Origin: Pseudoalteromonas sp. XMcav2-N | Lineage (GTDB): Bacteria > Pseudomonadota > Gammaproteobacteria > Enterobacterales > Alteromonadaceae | Reading direction: 5' to 3' | Assembly: GCF_024124545.1 (NCBI RefSeq) | Contig: NZ_JAMXSF010000016.1 | Span: 87,858 to 151,857 of the forward strand | DNA length: 64,000 bases | Notes under the pieces: model-generated | The model's database searches: none | What the model was told of the DNA's origin: nothing | Seen by the model: only the letters and a program-made list of their open reading frames with translations | Made by a program: the position numbers and the translations under genes | Shown here: positions 1-8,335 of the stretch, piece after piece | How positions within the stretch are numbered: the stretch's first letter is position 1 | Layout of the letters: each line of letters starts with the position of its first letter

Positions 1-84
1 GACGTTGCCACCGGTCACGCGGTTAAGTTTAACAATTGGGGTGTTGCCAATAGACAGGCTGTTATCTGCAAAAACGTTCGACAT
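1..84 (-). CDS. cysK: Cysteine synthase A, 5' end only
   Basis: Only the first 28 codons are inside the window; the gene continues leftward beyond position 1. The visible start reads MSNVFADNSLSIGNTPIVKL, closely matching the start of E. coli CysK (MSKIFEDNSLTIGHTPLVRL). CysK is the PLP-dependent O-acetylserine sulfhydrylase that makes cysteine from O-acetylserine and sulfide in the cytoplasm. The ATG at 84-82 is preceded on the minus strand by AAGGGAAAATT, an acceptable ribosome site. The PLP lysine and active-site loops lie outside the window, so the CysK call (rather than CysM) rests on the N-terminus alone. Confidence 0.85.
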   Translation of the reverse strand, partial: MSNVFADNSLSIGNTPIVKLNRVTGGNV

Positions 85-241
85 AATTTTCCCTTGAATG
101 AGCTAAGGATATTTAATACTAGTCACACTTTACTGGGGTTGTAGCAAAACGAAAGGAAAGAATGGCTATAAGATATATTAAAAAGACTTATGCCTTGATG
201 GAATAAAAAAATAAATATGTATAATAAAAGAGCAATGTAAA

Positions 242-270
242 CCCAGCCAGACTCCGCGTGTCTGACTGGG
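242..270 (-). terminator. Probable terminator after the DUF5916 gene
   Basis: Arms CCCAGCCAGAC (242-252) and GTCTGACTGGG (260-270) pair with one mismatch around a 7-nt loop. Read on the minus strand it lies 15 nt past the stop codon of the gene at 285-2594 and is followed by TTTA and a U-rich stretch, so it probably ends that transcript. Confidence 0.6.
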
Positions 271-284
271 CTAATAAAGGGGGC

Positions 285-2594
285 TTACATCAGCCAGGCG
301 TAACTAAATTTGGCAAAGAATGTCTTGTTATCTTTGCTTATCCTGGTCAGGTCATCATCCTGATAGCCATTGTCCGAGTATCCGGCGAAAAACACCGTTT
401 GGGGGTTAAGCTTGTAAGCATAGAGCAGCTGTGTGCTGAGGCGCTTGTATCGGCTGTCCACGTCGTCGATGTAATTCGCCTGATTACGGCGAATGTCCGT
501 TTTGATGAACGCCAGTCTCAGGTAGCTATTGATGTTAAACTGATAGGTAAAGCGCACATCACTGAGGTTAGCGGTAAATACATCCATACCATCGGCGGTG
601 AGTTTTTGATAGGTGTGCCGCAGACGTACCTCAAAATGCTTGCCCAGATAAAAGTCCAGCATAGGGCGGATATAACGCTCATCAGCCATACGGTTATTGG
701 CTAAATCGACGCGGTTGCCTCTGCGCAGCGTTAACCCACTGAATACGCCCGGAGCCGGTTTACTTTCCAGGTAAATCCATTGGGTATTTTCCGTGAACAG
801 ATCGGTGTTTCCATCTATGGCCAGGCTGGTTTCGTCATGACGCAGGCCGGTTCGCTTGCGATGATCGACACCAAAATCAATGGTGCTCTGCAATGGACCG
901 CTGATGGCGATGTTGCTCTGAACTTCTTTTTCCAGTAACTCTCCATTTTCATTGTGACTGATATCCCAATCAGTATACCAGCGAGTGCGATTCCACCAGG
1001 TCTGGTCATCACCATACCAACGATATTCAAAACCGGTGATGAACTTATTGAAGTCGACTTGTGACAAGAACCCCATGTCTGCCCTTAATGCAGCATCGTA
1101 GTTGCGATAACTCGCAAAGGCTTTCCAATGTTTCTGGTTATGACGGTAGTCAAGCATATAGCCAAGGCCCTGATTATCATCCTGTAGCTGGGTGCGAAGC
1201 ACACTTTCATCTATCTCACAGTCATCGAGGGTTTCGTCATCGCACAGCTCTTTCACCATAGCCGGGTCGTAGTCCGTTTTTGAGGTCAGGATCTGTGCTT
1301 TAAAAGTATCATTGGCAGTGGGCTCGTATTTGCCATCCAGGCTGAACACCTGATTTCGGTAGTCGTTACTTTGCCGGGTTGTGGTTAATGCGCCTATAGA
1401 CAAAGTTTCATCGGCATCATATCGATAGCGCAACGCCGCATTTTCACTTTTTTGCTCCAATGAAACCACATTTGAGCCCAGGTTACCTGGCACCATGACA
1501 TTGGTAAACTCATCGTTAGTCACAAAGGCAGCATAAGTATGGCCCTGCTTGCTGCCCGTCAACTTGGCGCCATAGTCCGGCGCAGCAATGTTACGGGTGT
1601 GCAACAGGTTGATATGGGAAGAAAAATAGTCCGCGTTATCAAGAAAGAATGCGCGTTTTTCCGGGAAGAATAAACTAAAACTGTTGTTAACACTGAGCTG
1701 GCCATTGTCGGCTTCTACCTGAGAAAAGTCCGGATTCAGCGTGGCGTTTAAGGTGGTATCCGGTGTAATGGCCCACTTAACGTCCAGTCCCGGCTCATAG
1801 TTAGTGTCGTTCTCCCAGTCCGGGATAGTACTGCCGTCAATATCTCGAGATTGCTGGCGACTGATCACCATGGAGGGGATCACCGCAAGGTTGCTGCTTT
1901 GCCTGGCATCAGAAAAGCCGGTGTAAGCGGGCATCTGGCATACCCAGCACTGATTTTCATGGGCAATTTGCATACTGGAAATTCTCAGTCGCTCACTGCG
2001 AGGGTAGAAGCGTAAAAACTCCATAGCCATGGTTTTGGTGTCCAGGCTGTCATCAAAATTGAGTACACGTAGGGGGATTTCTACTTCAACTACATACCCA
2101 GTCTCATTGATTTGCCCAGCAGAGTCCCAAATGCCATTCCAGGAATCGTCCTCGCTGCCACTTAAAACGTTCTCTATGGAATCCTGCTGTACACCGAGTG
2201 GGTTGATAAAAAACTGATAAGCACTGCGGCCAGTATTAAAGGAGTCGATCTTTATCCCAACCAGGTCGTCATTCCAGTTGCGGTCTCGGTCGCGGAAAAA
2301 CGCCCTGATCTGACTGGGGTCCGGATCTTTGGCATCGAAGGCAAGAAACAGGGACTGGCCATTTTCAAACACTCGTACAGAGGTTGAAACCGGGCTTTTG
2401 GTATTTTCATATGGCCAGGTGACATTGTCGATGGCAATATGTTTTGCCTGCTGCCACACAGACTCGTCTATTTTTCCGTCGATATTTATGCTGGCATTGA
2501 TATAAGGGATGCTTGGTTCGGCTGCCAGGCTGGTGGCGCTGAACCACAAGCACGGCGCTACGAATGAGAGTGAGCTTAAAACTTTATTTAACAT
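285..2594 (-). CDS. DUF5916 outer-membrane beta-barrel protein with CBM9-like N-terminal domain
   Basis: About 769 residues. An N-terminal signal peptide (to about residue 24, ending SLAA) is followed by a CBM9-like domain with the typical IDGKIDESVWQQA motif. The rest is rich in alternating aromatic/polar strands typical of the DUF5916 barrel, with FSQVEADNGQLSVNN and FFPEKRAFFL, which are strongly conserved in that family. The family is common in marine gammaproteobacteria and Bacteroidetes; its substrate is not known, and a role in binding or uptake of glycans or lipids is inference. The ORF can be extended to a GTG at 2615, but the ATG at 2594 gives the better signal peptide; neither has a clear Shine-Dalgarno. 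It is a single gene divergent from the symporter at 2809. Confidence 0.75.
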   Translation of the reverse strand: MLNKVLSSLSFVAPCLWFSATSLAAEPSIPYINASINIDGKIDESVWQQAKHIAIDNVTWPYENTKSPVSTSVRVFENGQSLFLAFDAKDPDPSQIRAFFRDRDRNWNDDLVGIKIDSFNTGRSAYQFFINPLGVQQDSIENVLSGSEDDSWNGIWDSAGQINETGYVVEVEIPLRVLNFDDSLDTKTMAMEFLRFYPRSERLRISSMQIAHENQCWVCQMPAYTGFSDARQSSNLAVIPSMVISRQQSRDIDGSTIPDWENDTNYEPGLDVKWAITPDTTLNATLNPDFSQVEADNGQLSVNNSFSLFFPEKRAFFLDNADYFSSHINLLHTRNIAAPDYGAKLTGSKQGHTYAAFVTNDEFTNVMVPGNLGSNVVSLEQKSENAALRYRYDADETLSIGALTTTRQSNDYRNQVFSLDGKYEPTANDTFKAQILTSKTDYDPAMVKELCDDETLDDCEIDESVLRTQLQDDNQGLGYMLDYRHNQKHWKAFASYRNYDAALRADMGFLSQVDFNKFITGFEYRWYGDDQTWWNRTRWYTDWDISHNENGELLEKEVQSNIAISGPLQSTIDFGVDHRKRTGLRHDETSLAIDGNTDLFTENTQWIYLESKPAPGVFSGLTLRRGNRVDLANNRMADERYIRPMLDFYLGKHFEVRLRHTYQKLTADGMDVFTANLSDVRFTYQFNINSYLRLAFIKTDIRRNQANYIDDVDSRYKRLSTQLLYAYKLNPQTVFFAGYSDNGYQDDDLTRISKDNKTFFAKFSYAWLM

Positions 2595-2808
2595 TATTAT
2601 CGGGTTTGATAGCACAACTTTGATGGCGCATTAAATACCAGAGACGGTGTGTGAACAATTGTTTAGCGTTTAACGGCAAGGTGGCCAAGTTAAGTGGTAT
2701 TTTATTTATATTTTGTGAACAGTTAGTCAAGTCATATCGCAGAACTATGTACCTGCATTGTCATTCCGTGGTAAAAAGGCGCATCTGTTTTTTACTCAGG
2801 CGTGTTGT

Positions 2809-3975
2809 ATGTCTCTTATTTTAAAACTTGTCGCTGGTATTTTCGCCGGTGTGCTGGCGGGGTTCTATCTGCCAATGTTCCTGGTCGAATTGCTCTACAC
2901 CGTTAAGGTGATTATCGGACAACTGATTTCTTTTACTATTCCACTTATTATTCTGTTTTATATCGCATCCGGGATCGCAGGGTTGCCAAAGGCATCTGGC
3001 CATTTGTTAGGCAAAACAGTCGGCTTCGCATACGGGTCGACGGTCATTGCGGGAACTTTGGCTGTACTCTTAGTCAGTTTGGCTGTGCCCCTGTTTGAGG
3101 GCAGTGTTGCTTATCAGGCTGCTGAGGCCACTAAGGTAGAAAGCCTAATTAAGCTTCAAGTCCCACCGCTGATGGGCGTTATGACGGCACTGGCAACGGC
3201 CTTTGTGTTTGGTATAGGGATCAGTCAACTTCACCTGACACAGCTCAAGCAAGTGGTTGATCAAGGCCGTGATGTCATTGATGCGCTATTGGCTAAAGTG
3301 ATCATTCCTGCCTTACCATTCTACATTGCTGGTGTGTTCGCAGAAATGGCTGTTGCGGGTACAGTGGCAGATACGCTGAGCACGTTTGGTGTGGTGTTAC
3401 TGGCAGCTGTTGCCATGCACTGGCTGTGGCTGGCGTTTTTGTATATTACTTCCGGTGTATTGCTAAAGCGCAACCCTGTGGAACTCATTAAAAATATGCT
3501 GCCAGCCTATTTTACCGCAATCGGAACTATGTCCAGTGCGGCAACCATTCCTGTTTCTCTGCGTGCTAGTAAATCTAATAAAGTGAAAGAGGAAGTTGCA
3601 AACTTCACTGTCCCTTTGTGTGCCACCATTCACCTGTCAGGGTCAACAATCACGATTGTTACCTGTACTATGGCCGTTATGTTGTTGTCACCTGAAATGA
3701 CATTGCCCTCGTTGACACAAATGCTGCCCTTTATTTTTATGCTGGGTATTGTCATGATTGCAGCACCAGGGGCACCCGGCGGCGCTGTTATGTCTGCTTT
3801 GGGTCTGCTTAGCACTATGCTGGGTTTTGATGAAAGTGCTGTGGCCTTGATGATAGCGCTATATCTGGCACAAGATAGCTTCGGAACTGCGTGTAATGTA
3901 ACTGGCGACGGTGTGATTGCATTATGGGTCGACCGTTTCTCCGAGCAGGATCTGAAATTGCATGGTAAATCATAG
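2809..3975 (+). CDS. Dicarboxylate/amino acid:cation symporter (DAACS family)
   Basis: About 389 residues with eight or more hydrophobic segments. The C-terminal half holds the family landmarks: the serine-rich re-entrant loop GTMSSAATIPVSLRASKS, a second loop HLSGSTITIV, and the helix motif TACNVTGDGVIALWVDRF with the conserved N-x-x-GD. These place it in the Na+- or H+-coupled glutamate/dicarboxylate (SstT/GltP/DctA) family in the inner membrane; substrate cannot be told apart from sequence. The ORF opens further upstream at 2758, but the ATG at 2809 is preceded by CAGG at 8-9 nt and begins with the expected first membrane segment (MSLILKLVAGIFAGVLAGF), so I prefer it. Stand-alone gene. Confidence 0.82.
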   Translation: MSLILKLVAGIFAGVLAGFYLPMFLVELLYTVKVIIGQLISFTIPLIILFYIASGIAGLPKASGHLLGKTVGFAYGSTVIAGTLAVLLVSLAVPLFEGSVAYQAAEATKVESLIKLQVPPLMGVMTALATAFVFGIGISQLHLTQLKQVVDQGRDVIDALLAKVIIPALPFYIAGVFAEMAVAGTVADTLSTFGVVLLAAVAMHWLWLAFLYITSGVLLKRNPVELIKNMLPAYFTAIGTMSSAATIPVSLRASKSNKVKEEVANFTVPLCATIHLSGSTITIVTCTMAVMLLSPEMTLPSLTQMLPFIFMLGIVMIAAPGAPGGAVMSALGLLSTMLGFDESAVALMIALYLAQDSFGTACNVTGDGVIALWVDRFSEQDLKLHGKS

Positions 3976-4027
3976 TCTAACTCTAATACTAAAGGCTGTT
4001 TTTACCTAAAGTGGAAACTCGAATTGA

Positions 4028-4068
4028 TTATGCTTTGCAATTTTCTGTGTTACTCTTGCAAAGCATAA
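4028..4068. repeat. Perfect 13-bp inverted repeat upstream of uvrY
   Basis: TTATGCTTTGCAA at 4028-4040 is repeated in inverse as TTGCAAAGCATAA at 4056-4068, around a 15-nt centre. No T-run follows, so it does not look like an intrinsic terminator for the symporter. It lies about 90 bp upstream of the uvrY start and is followed by a second A/T-rich symmetry (ATAATG...CATTAT, 4065-4091). An operator or leader structure for uvrY is possible. Confidence 0.6.
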
Positions 4069-4157
4069 TGAGTGCATAATACATGCATTATCAGACGATT
4101 AAATAAATGACATTTGGCAGTAATTGCCATTACCAAGGCTAGTGTGAGGGTTACCCG

Positions 4158-4808
4158 TTGATTAACGTACTTTTAGTTGATGATCATGAACTTGTCAGAA
4201 CCGGTATAAAACGCATTCTGGATGATGTGCGCGGGTTTAAAGTGGTCGGAGAGGCTAAAACGGGTGAAGAGGCAGTGAGCTACTGCCGTCAGAGCGAACC
4301 CGATATCGTGTTAATGGATATGAATATGCCAGGTATTGGCGGTCTGGAAGCGACGAAGAAAATTTGTCGATACTGTCCGGATGTGAAAGTCATTGTTCTG
4401 ACAGTGCACTGCGAAGATCCGTTTCCGAGCAAAGTGATGCAAATTGGGGCACATGGGTACTTAACTAAAAGTGCCGGGCCTGACGAGATGATCAATGCGA
4501 TCCGTGCTGTTAACGCCGGACAGCGTTATATTGCACCGGAAATAGCGCAGCAGATAGCGCTGGCCCAGTTTAGCGGCAAAGTCGATGAAAACCCTTTCCA
4601 GTCATTGTCGGATCGTGAACTGCAAATCATGTTGATGATCACCAAAGGTGAAAAAGCACAGGACATCGCAGACCGGCTAAATCTGAGTTCCAAAACGGTA
4701 AACAGTTACCGTTACCGCATGTTTGAAAAGCTGAACGTCAGTGGTGATGTGGAATTAACTCACCTGGCGATTCGCCACAAAATGATCGACATCGACAGCT
4801 CTCATTAG
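4158..4808 (+). CDS. uvrY: Response regulator UvrY/GacA
   Basis: 216 residues, NarL/FixJ type. The receiver domain (1-120) has acidic pocket residues in LLVDDHELVR and the phospho-acceptor Asp54 in IVLMDMNMPG. The LuxR-type helix-turn-helix spans about 150-210 (SLSDRELQIMLMITKGE ... LSSKTVNSYRYRMFEKL). It is near-collinear with E. coli UvrY. As the partner of BarA it activates transcription of CsrB-type RNAs that titrate CsrA. The start is a TTG at 4158, with GAGGG seven bases upstream; no ATG or GTG fits the conserved MINVLLVDDHELVR start. The neighbour uvrC follows after 39 bp, as in enterobacteria. Confidence 0.95.
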   Translation: MINVLLVDDHELVRTGIKRILDDVRGFKVVGEAKTGEEAVSYCRQSEPDIVLMDMNMPGIGGLEATKKICRYCPDVKVIVLTVHCEDPFPSKVMQIGAHGYLTKSAGPDEMINAIRAVNAGQRYIAPEIAQQIALAQFSGKVDENPFQSLSDRELQIMLMITKGEKAQDIADRLNLSSKTVNSYRYRMFEKLNVSGDVELTHLAIRHKMIDIDSSH

Positions 4809-4847
4809 GATGAGCGTGTTGTTCTAAATTAGAAGCAGTTTTCGACC

Positions 4848-6671
4848 ATGGCAGTGTTTGACAGTCAGGCGTTTCTCAAAACGCTGACCACAGAACCTGG
4901 TGTTTATCGTATGTACGACGAAGATCATCAGGTTATTTATGTCGGTAAAGCAAAAAACCTTAAAAAGCGGGTCAGTAGCTATTTTCGCAGCAATATACCA
5001 GATGCTAAAACTCGGGTCCTGGTGAGCAATATTCGTCATATTGAAGTGACGCTGACGAATACTGAGACCGAAGCTCTATTGCTGGAAAACAACCTGATCA
5101 AAAAGTACCAACCCAGGTACAATATACTGCTGCGTGACGACAAGTCTTATCCCTACATCTTATTGACCGATCACCGTCACCCTCGCTTAGCGTTTCATCG
5201 TGGCTCCAGAAAGAAAAAAGGCGAGTATTTTGGTCCTTTTCCCAGCAGTGCTGCTGTATCTGAAAGCTTACGCTTGATGCAGAAGATTTTCCCTGTCAGA
5301 CAATGCGAAGACGCCTATTATCGGGCGCGAAGCCGGCCTTGTTTACAATATCAACTAAGACGCTGTTCCGCGCCTTGTGTGGCGAAAGTCAGTGATAAAG
5401 ATTACGCTGAGCAGGTTGATATGGTGCGCCAGTTTCTGAGCGGTAAATCTCATCAGGTCATCGCTACTTTGGTGGACAAAATGGAGCAGGCGAGTATGGC
5501 GCTCAATTTTGAAGCTGCGGCGAAGTTCCGGGATCAAATCGCCTTGTTACGTCAAATGCAGGAGCAGCAGTCTGTTGCGGGCAATTTTGCTGAAATGGAT
5601 GTAATTGGCTTTGCACAACGCAATGGCCTGAGTGCCATTCACATGTTGATGATCAGAGAGCATAAAGTTTTGGGGTCTAAAACCTTTTTCCCTAAAATAC
5701 CCAAAGATTCGGGTCGAGAAGAGATCCTGACCAGCTTTGTAGGCCAGTACTATGTATCGACGGGCAGCCACGGTCGGATAGCGAAAGATATTGTATTGCC
5801 ATTTGATATTGCTGAGCTGGACGATCTGGCTGCGGCCCTTACTCAGGTTGCAGAGCGTAAAGTTCAGTTGAGGGTGAATGTGCGCTCAGAGCGAGCGCAG
5901 TACCTGGAGCTCGCTAATAAAAATGCCCTGAACAGCATTATGGTCAAGCAAAATGCGCAGGACTCTATTGATAAACGATATGCCAAATTAAAGGCGGCGC
6001 TGGGCGTGTCGGATATCAACCGTATGGAATGTTTTGATATCAGTCATACCATGGGTGAAAACACCGTGGCATCATGCGTGGTGTTTGATGGTCAGGGGCC
6101 TAACAATCGGGAATATCGCCGTTATAATGTTACGGGGATTACACCTGGTGATGACTACGCGGCTATGGCATTTGCGTTGAATAAACGATATGGCAAGGTT
6201 ACAGACCCTGACAAGGTGCCAGACATTATCTTTATAGATGGCGGTAAGGGCCAATTATCGCGAGCAGAATCATTCTTTGAATCCTGGACGCTAGAAAAGC
6301 TACCTATGTTGATAGGTGTGGCGAAAGGCACCAGCCGTAAGCCAGGCTTAGAAACTTTACTGATCGATGGCGGGCGTAAAACCATTAATCTGGATAGTGA
6401 CTCACCTGCATTGCATTTGATCCAACACATCCGTGATGAATCTCACCGTTTCGCGATAGCGGGGCACAGAAGTAAGCGTCAAAAACAACGTACGCAATCT
6501 GTTCTGGAAGAAATAGAAGGCGTTGGTCTGAAGCGACGCCAGGCACTGCTCAAATATCTTGGAGGAATGCAGGGCGTAAAAGCCGCTAATATACAACAAC
6601 TAAAACAAGTGCCGGGGATCAGCCCTCAGTTGGCTGAAAAGATATTTAACCATTTGCATGACAAAGCTTAA
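4848..6671 (+). CDS. uvrC: Excinuclease ABC subunit C
   Basis: 607 residues, full length. It makes the two incisions flanking a DNA lesion in UvrABC nucleotide excision repair. The N-terminal GIY-YIG nuclease domain (about 15-95) shows GVYRMY...VIYVGKAKNLKKR. A UVR motif for UvrB contact lies near residue 200-235 (VDKMEQASMALNFEAAAKFR). The C-terminal RNase H-like nuclease half carries MECFDISHTMGE and FIDGGKGQ, followed by helix-hairpin-helix repeats at the end (EEIEGVGLKRRQALLKYLGG). It lies downstream of uvrY and its stop region overlaps the longest reading frame of pgsA, though not the preferred pgsA start. Confidence 0.97.
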   Translation: MAVFDSQAFLKTLTTEPGVYRMYDEDHQVIYVGKAKNLKKRVSSYFRSNIPDAKTRVLVSNIRHIEVTLTNTETEALLLENNLIKKYQPRYNILLRDDKSYPYILLTDHRHPRLAFHRGSRKKKGEYFGPFPSSAAVSESLRLMQKIFPVRQCEDAYYRARSRPCLQYQLRRCSAPCVAKVSDKDYAEQVDMVRQFLSGKSHQVIATLVDKMEQASMALNFEAAAKFRDQIALLRQMQEQQSVAGNFAEMDVIGFAQRNGLSAIHMLMIREHKVLGSKTFFPKIPKDSGREEILTSFVGQYYVSTGSHGRIAKDIVLPFDIAELDDLAAALTQVAERKVQLRVNVRSERAQYLELANKNALNSIMVKQNAQDSIDKRYAKLKAALGVSDINRMECFDISHTMGENTVASCVVFDGQGPNNREYRRYNVTGITPGDDYAAMAFALNKRYGKVTDPDKVPDIIFIDGGKGQLSRAESFFESWTLEKLPMLIGVAKGTSRKPGLETLLIDGGRKTINLDSDSPALHLIQHIRDESHRFAIAGHRSKRQKQRTQSVLEEIEGVGLKRRQALLKYLGGMQGVKAANIQQLKQVPGISPQLAEKIFNHLHDKA

Positions 6672-6714
6672 GCGTTCATGCGAACATAGTAAAAAAGAGT
6701 CTCTCTTAGTAGTT

Positions 6715-7260
6715 ATGTGGAACATTCCAAACACGCTCACAACATTTAGGTTGTTACTTATTCCTGTTTTTGCAGTGATCTTTTATTTGCCTTACTCATG
6801 GGCATTTTTTGCTGCTGCTTTTATTTTCTGGCTGGCATCTGTGACCGATATTCTGGATGGCTATCTGGCACGCAAGCTGGAACAGTCAACGCCATTTGGT
6901 GCATTTCTGGATCCAGTGGCTGACAAAGTTATGGTCAGTGTGGCACTGGTGGTACTGGCGACCCATTATCAAAATATGTTTATGACTATTGCTACCATTG
7001 TCATTATCAGTCGTGAAATTGTCATTTCGGCACTCAGAGAGTGGATGGCCGAGCAGGGCAAGCGCGGTCATGTGGCGGTATCCTGGATGGGGAAGTTTAA
7101 AACTGCTGCACAAATGCTGGCCATCATTGGTTTGATCTGGCAGTTTGAACCCTGGATGGTGACGCTAAGTTATGCATTGTTAGCCATTGCGACTTTACTG
7201 ACTGTGGTCTCTATGGTGCAGTATTTCTATGCTGCCCGTACTGAATTGATTAAATCTTAG
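6715..7260 (+). CDS. pgsA: CDP-diacylglycerol--glycerol-3-phosphate 3-phosphatidyltransferase
   Basis: 181 residues. It makes phosphatidylglycerophosphate, the committed step to phosphatidylglycerol and cardiolipin, in the inner membrane. The CDP-alcohol phosphotransferase signature is complete: DGYLAR followed by GAFLDPVADK (pattern DGx2ARx8Gx3Dx3D). It is mostly hydrophobic with five to six membrane segments. I use the ATG at 6715 (MWNIPNTLTTFRLLLIPVF), which aligns with E. coli PgsA; a longer frame from the ATG at 6658 would overlap uvrC. The order uvrC-pgsA-tRNA-Gly matches enterobacteria. Confidence 0.95.
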   Translation: MWNIPNTLTTFRLLLIPVFAVIFYLPYSWAFFAAAFIFWLASVTDILDGYLARKLEQSTPFGAFLDPVADKVMVSVALVVLATHYQNMFMTIATIVIISREIVISALREWMAEQGKRGHVAVSWMGKFKTAAQMLAIIGLIWQFEPWMVTLSYALLAIATLLTVVSMVQYFYAARTELIKS

Positions 7261-7331
7261 TATTCGTTGGCTGAATACAAAGCGTTTTAGATAAAAAATA
7301 AGCAAACGATTAAAAAGCTTCATTTTTTATG

Positions 7332-7359
7332 TTGACGCCTCCCGGAACTTCTGTAGAAT
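7332..7359 (+). promoter_or_regulatory. Sigma-70 promoter of the tRNA cluster
   Basis: TTGACG (7332-7337), a 16-bp spacer and TAGAAT (7354-7359), followed at once by a G+C-rich discriminator (GCGTCCG). A GC-rich discriminator is the usual mark of stable-RNA promoters under stringent control. The first tRNA begins about 110 nt downstream. Confidence 0.75.
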
Positions 7360-7474
7360 GCGTCCGTGTTGAGAGGCAACAGCCTAACAAAAAGAGAAGT
7401 TCAAAACGCTTCAATATCTTGAAAGTTTTGAATTTAACTAGGGTTTAAAACTGAAATTTTAAATTTCTAGTAAC

Positions 7475-7550
7475 GCGAGTATAGCTCAGCTGGTAGAGCG
7501 CAACCTTGCCAAGGTTGAGGTCACGAGTTCGAACCTCGTTACTCGCTCCA
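7475..7550 (+). tRNA. tRNA-Gly(GCC), copy 1
   Basis: 76 nt with encoded CCA. Acceptor arms GCGAGTA/TACTCGC, D-arm AGCTCAGCTGGTAGAGC, anticodon GCC at 7508-7510, and T-arm with GTTCGAA. It is the first of seven tRNAs and corresponds in position to E. coli glyW. Confidence 0.98.
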
Positions 7551-7583
7551 ATTTCTCTTAATCTGGCTTAGTCAGAGTAGTGT

Positions 7584-7657
7584 GGCGGAATGGCAGAGTG
7601 GCCATGCAGCGGATTGCAAATCCGTCTACCTCGGTTCGACTCCGGGTTCCGCCTCCA
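7584..7657 (+). tRNA. tRNA-Cys(GCA), copy 1
   Basis: 74 nt with encoded CCA. Acceptor GGCGGAA pairs with TTCCGCC; anticodon GCA at 7616-7618; T-loop GTTCGAC. It corresponds in position to E. coli cysT. Confidence 0.98.
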
Positions 7658-7694
7658 TTTTCTCAACAAACTCCACATGCGAAAGCAGCCCGAT

Positions 7695-7781
7695 GCCCGG
7701 GTGGTGGAATTGGTAGACACAAGGGATTTAAAATCCCTCGCTGGTAACAGCGTGCCGGTTCAAGTCCGGCCCCGGGCACCA
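7695..7781 (+). tRNA. tRNA-Leu(TAA), copy 1
   Basis: 87 nt with the long variable arm of class II tRNAs and encoded CCA. Acceptor GCCCGGG/CCCGGGC; anticodon TAA at 7729-7731. It corresponds in position to E. coli leuZ. Confidence 0.98.
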
Positions 7782-7867
7782 TTGTTTAGAGCAAGTTAAC
7801 TTAATTAAAGAAACAAAAAGAGCAATAAGCATCTTAAAGTTTTAAAAAGTTACAAAGCTCCTGGAAC

Positions 7868-7943
7868 GCGAGTATAGCTCAGCTGGTAGAGCGCAACCTT
7901 GCCAAGGTTGAGGTCACGAGTTCGAACCTCGTTACTCGCTCCA
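7868..7943 (+). tRNA. tRNA-Gly(GCC), copy 2
   Basis: Identical over 76 nt to the copy at 7475, anticodon GCC at 7901-7903. Confidence 0.98.
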
Positions 7944-7975
7944 ATTTAAACAACCGGTGCTTTAGCAAACCCGAT

Positions 7976-8062
7976 GCCCGGGTGGTGGAATTGGTAGACA
8001 CAAGGGATTTAAAATCCCTCGCTGGTAACAGCGTGCCGGTTCAAGTCCGGCCCCGGGCACCA
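7976..8062 (+). tRNA. tRNA-Leu(TAA), copy 2
   Basis: Identical over 87 nt to the copy at 7695, anticodon TAA at 8010-8012. Confidence 0.98.
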
Positions 8063-8129
8063 CTGTTACAGACAGCTTAATCGCTTGATATGACAGTAAG
8101 ATTAAGTTAGAGTAGCAATACTATGGAAC

Positions 8130-8205
8130 GCGAGTATAGCTCAGCTGGTAGAGCGCAACCTTGCCAAGGTTGAGGTCACGAGTTCGAACCTCGTTACTCG
8201 CTCCA
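8130..8205 (+). tRNA. tRNA-Gly(GCC), copy 3
   Basis: Identical to the other two glycine tRNAs, anticodon GCC at 8163-8165. Confidence 0.98.
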
Positions 8206-8238
8206 ATCTCTCTGATACATTAAGTATCAACACAATGT

Positions 8239-8312
8239 GGCGGAATGGCAGAGTGGCCATGCAGCGGATTGCAAATCCGTCTACCTCGGTTCGACTCCGG
8301 GTTCCGCCTCCA
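8239..8312 (+). tRNA. tRNA-Cys(GCA), copy 2
   Basis: Identical over 74 nt to the copy at 7584, anticodon GCA at 8271-8273. It is the last tRNA; a T-rich tract follows (8313-8340) and then the convergent lipoprotein gene. Confidence 0.98.
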
Positions 8313-8335
8313 TTTTCTTTTCCATTTATCTTTTT

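Noticed and set aside
258..704. 148-codon open frame on the plus strand
   Set aside because: It lies antisense inside the DUF5916 gene, with no ribosome site and no recognisable family.
7590..7799. Open frames starting MAEWPCSGLQ at 7590 and 8245
   Set aside because: They are translations of tRNA-Cys and the following tRNA sequence, not genes.
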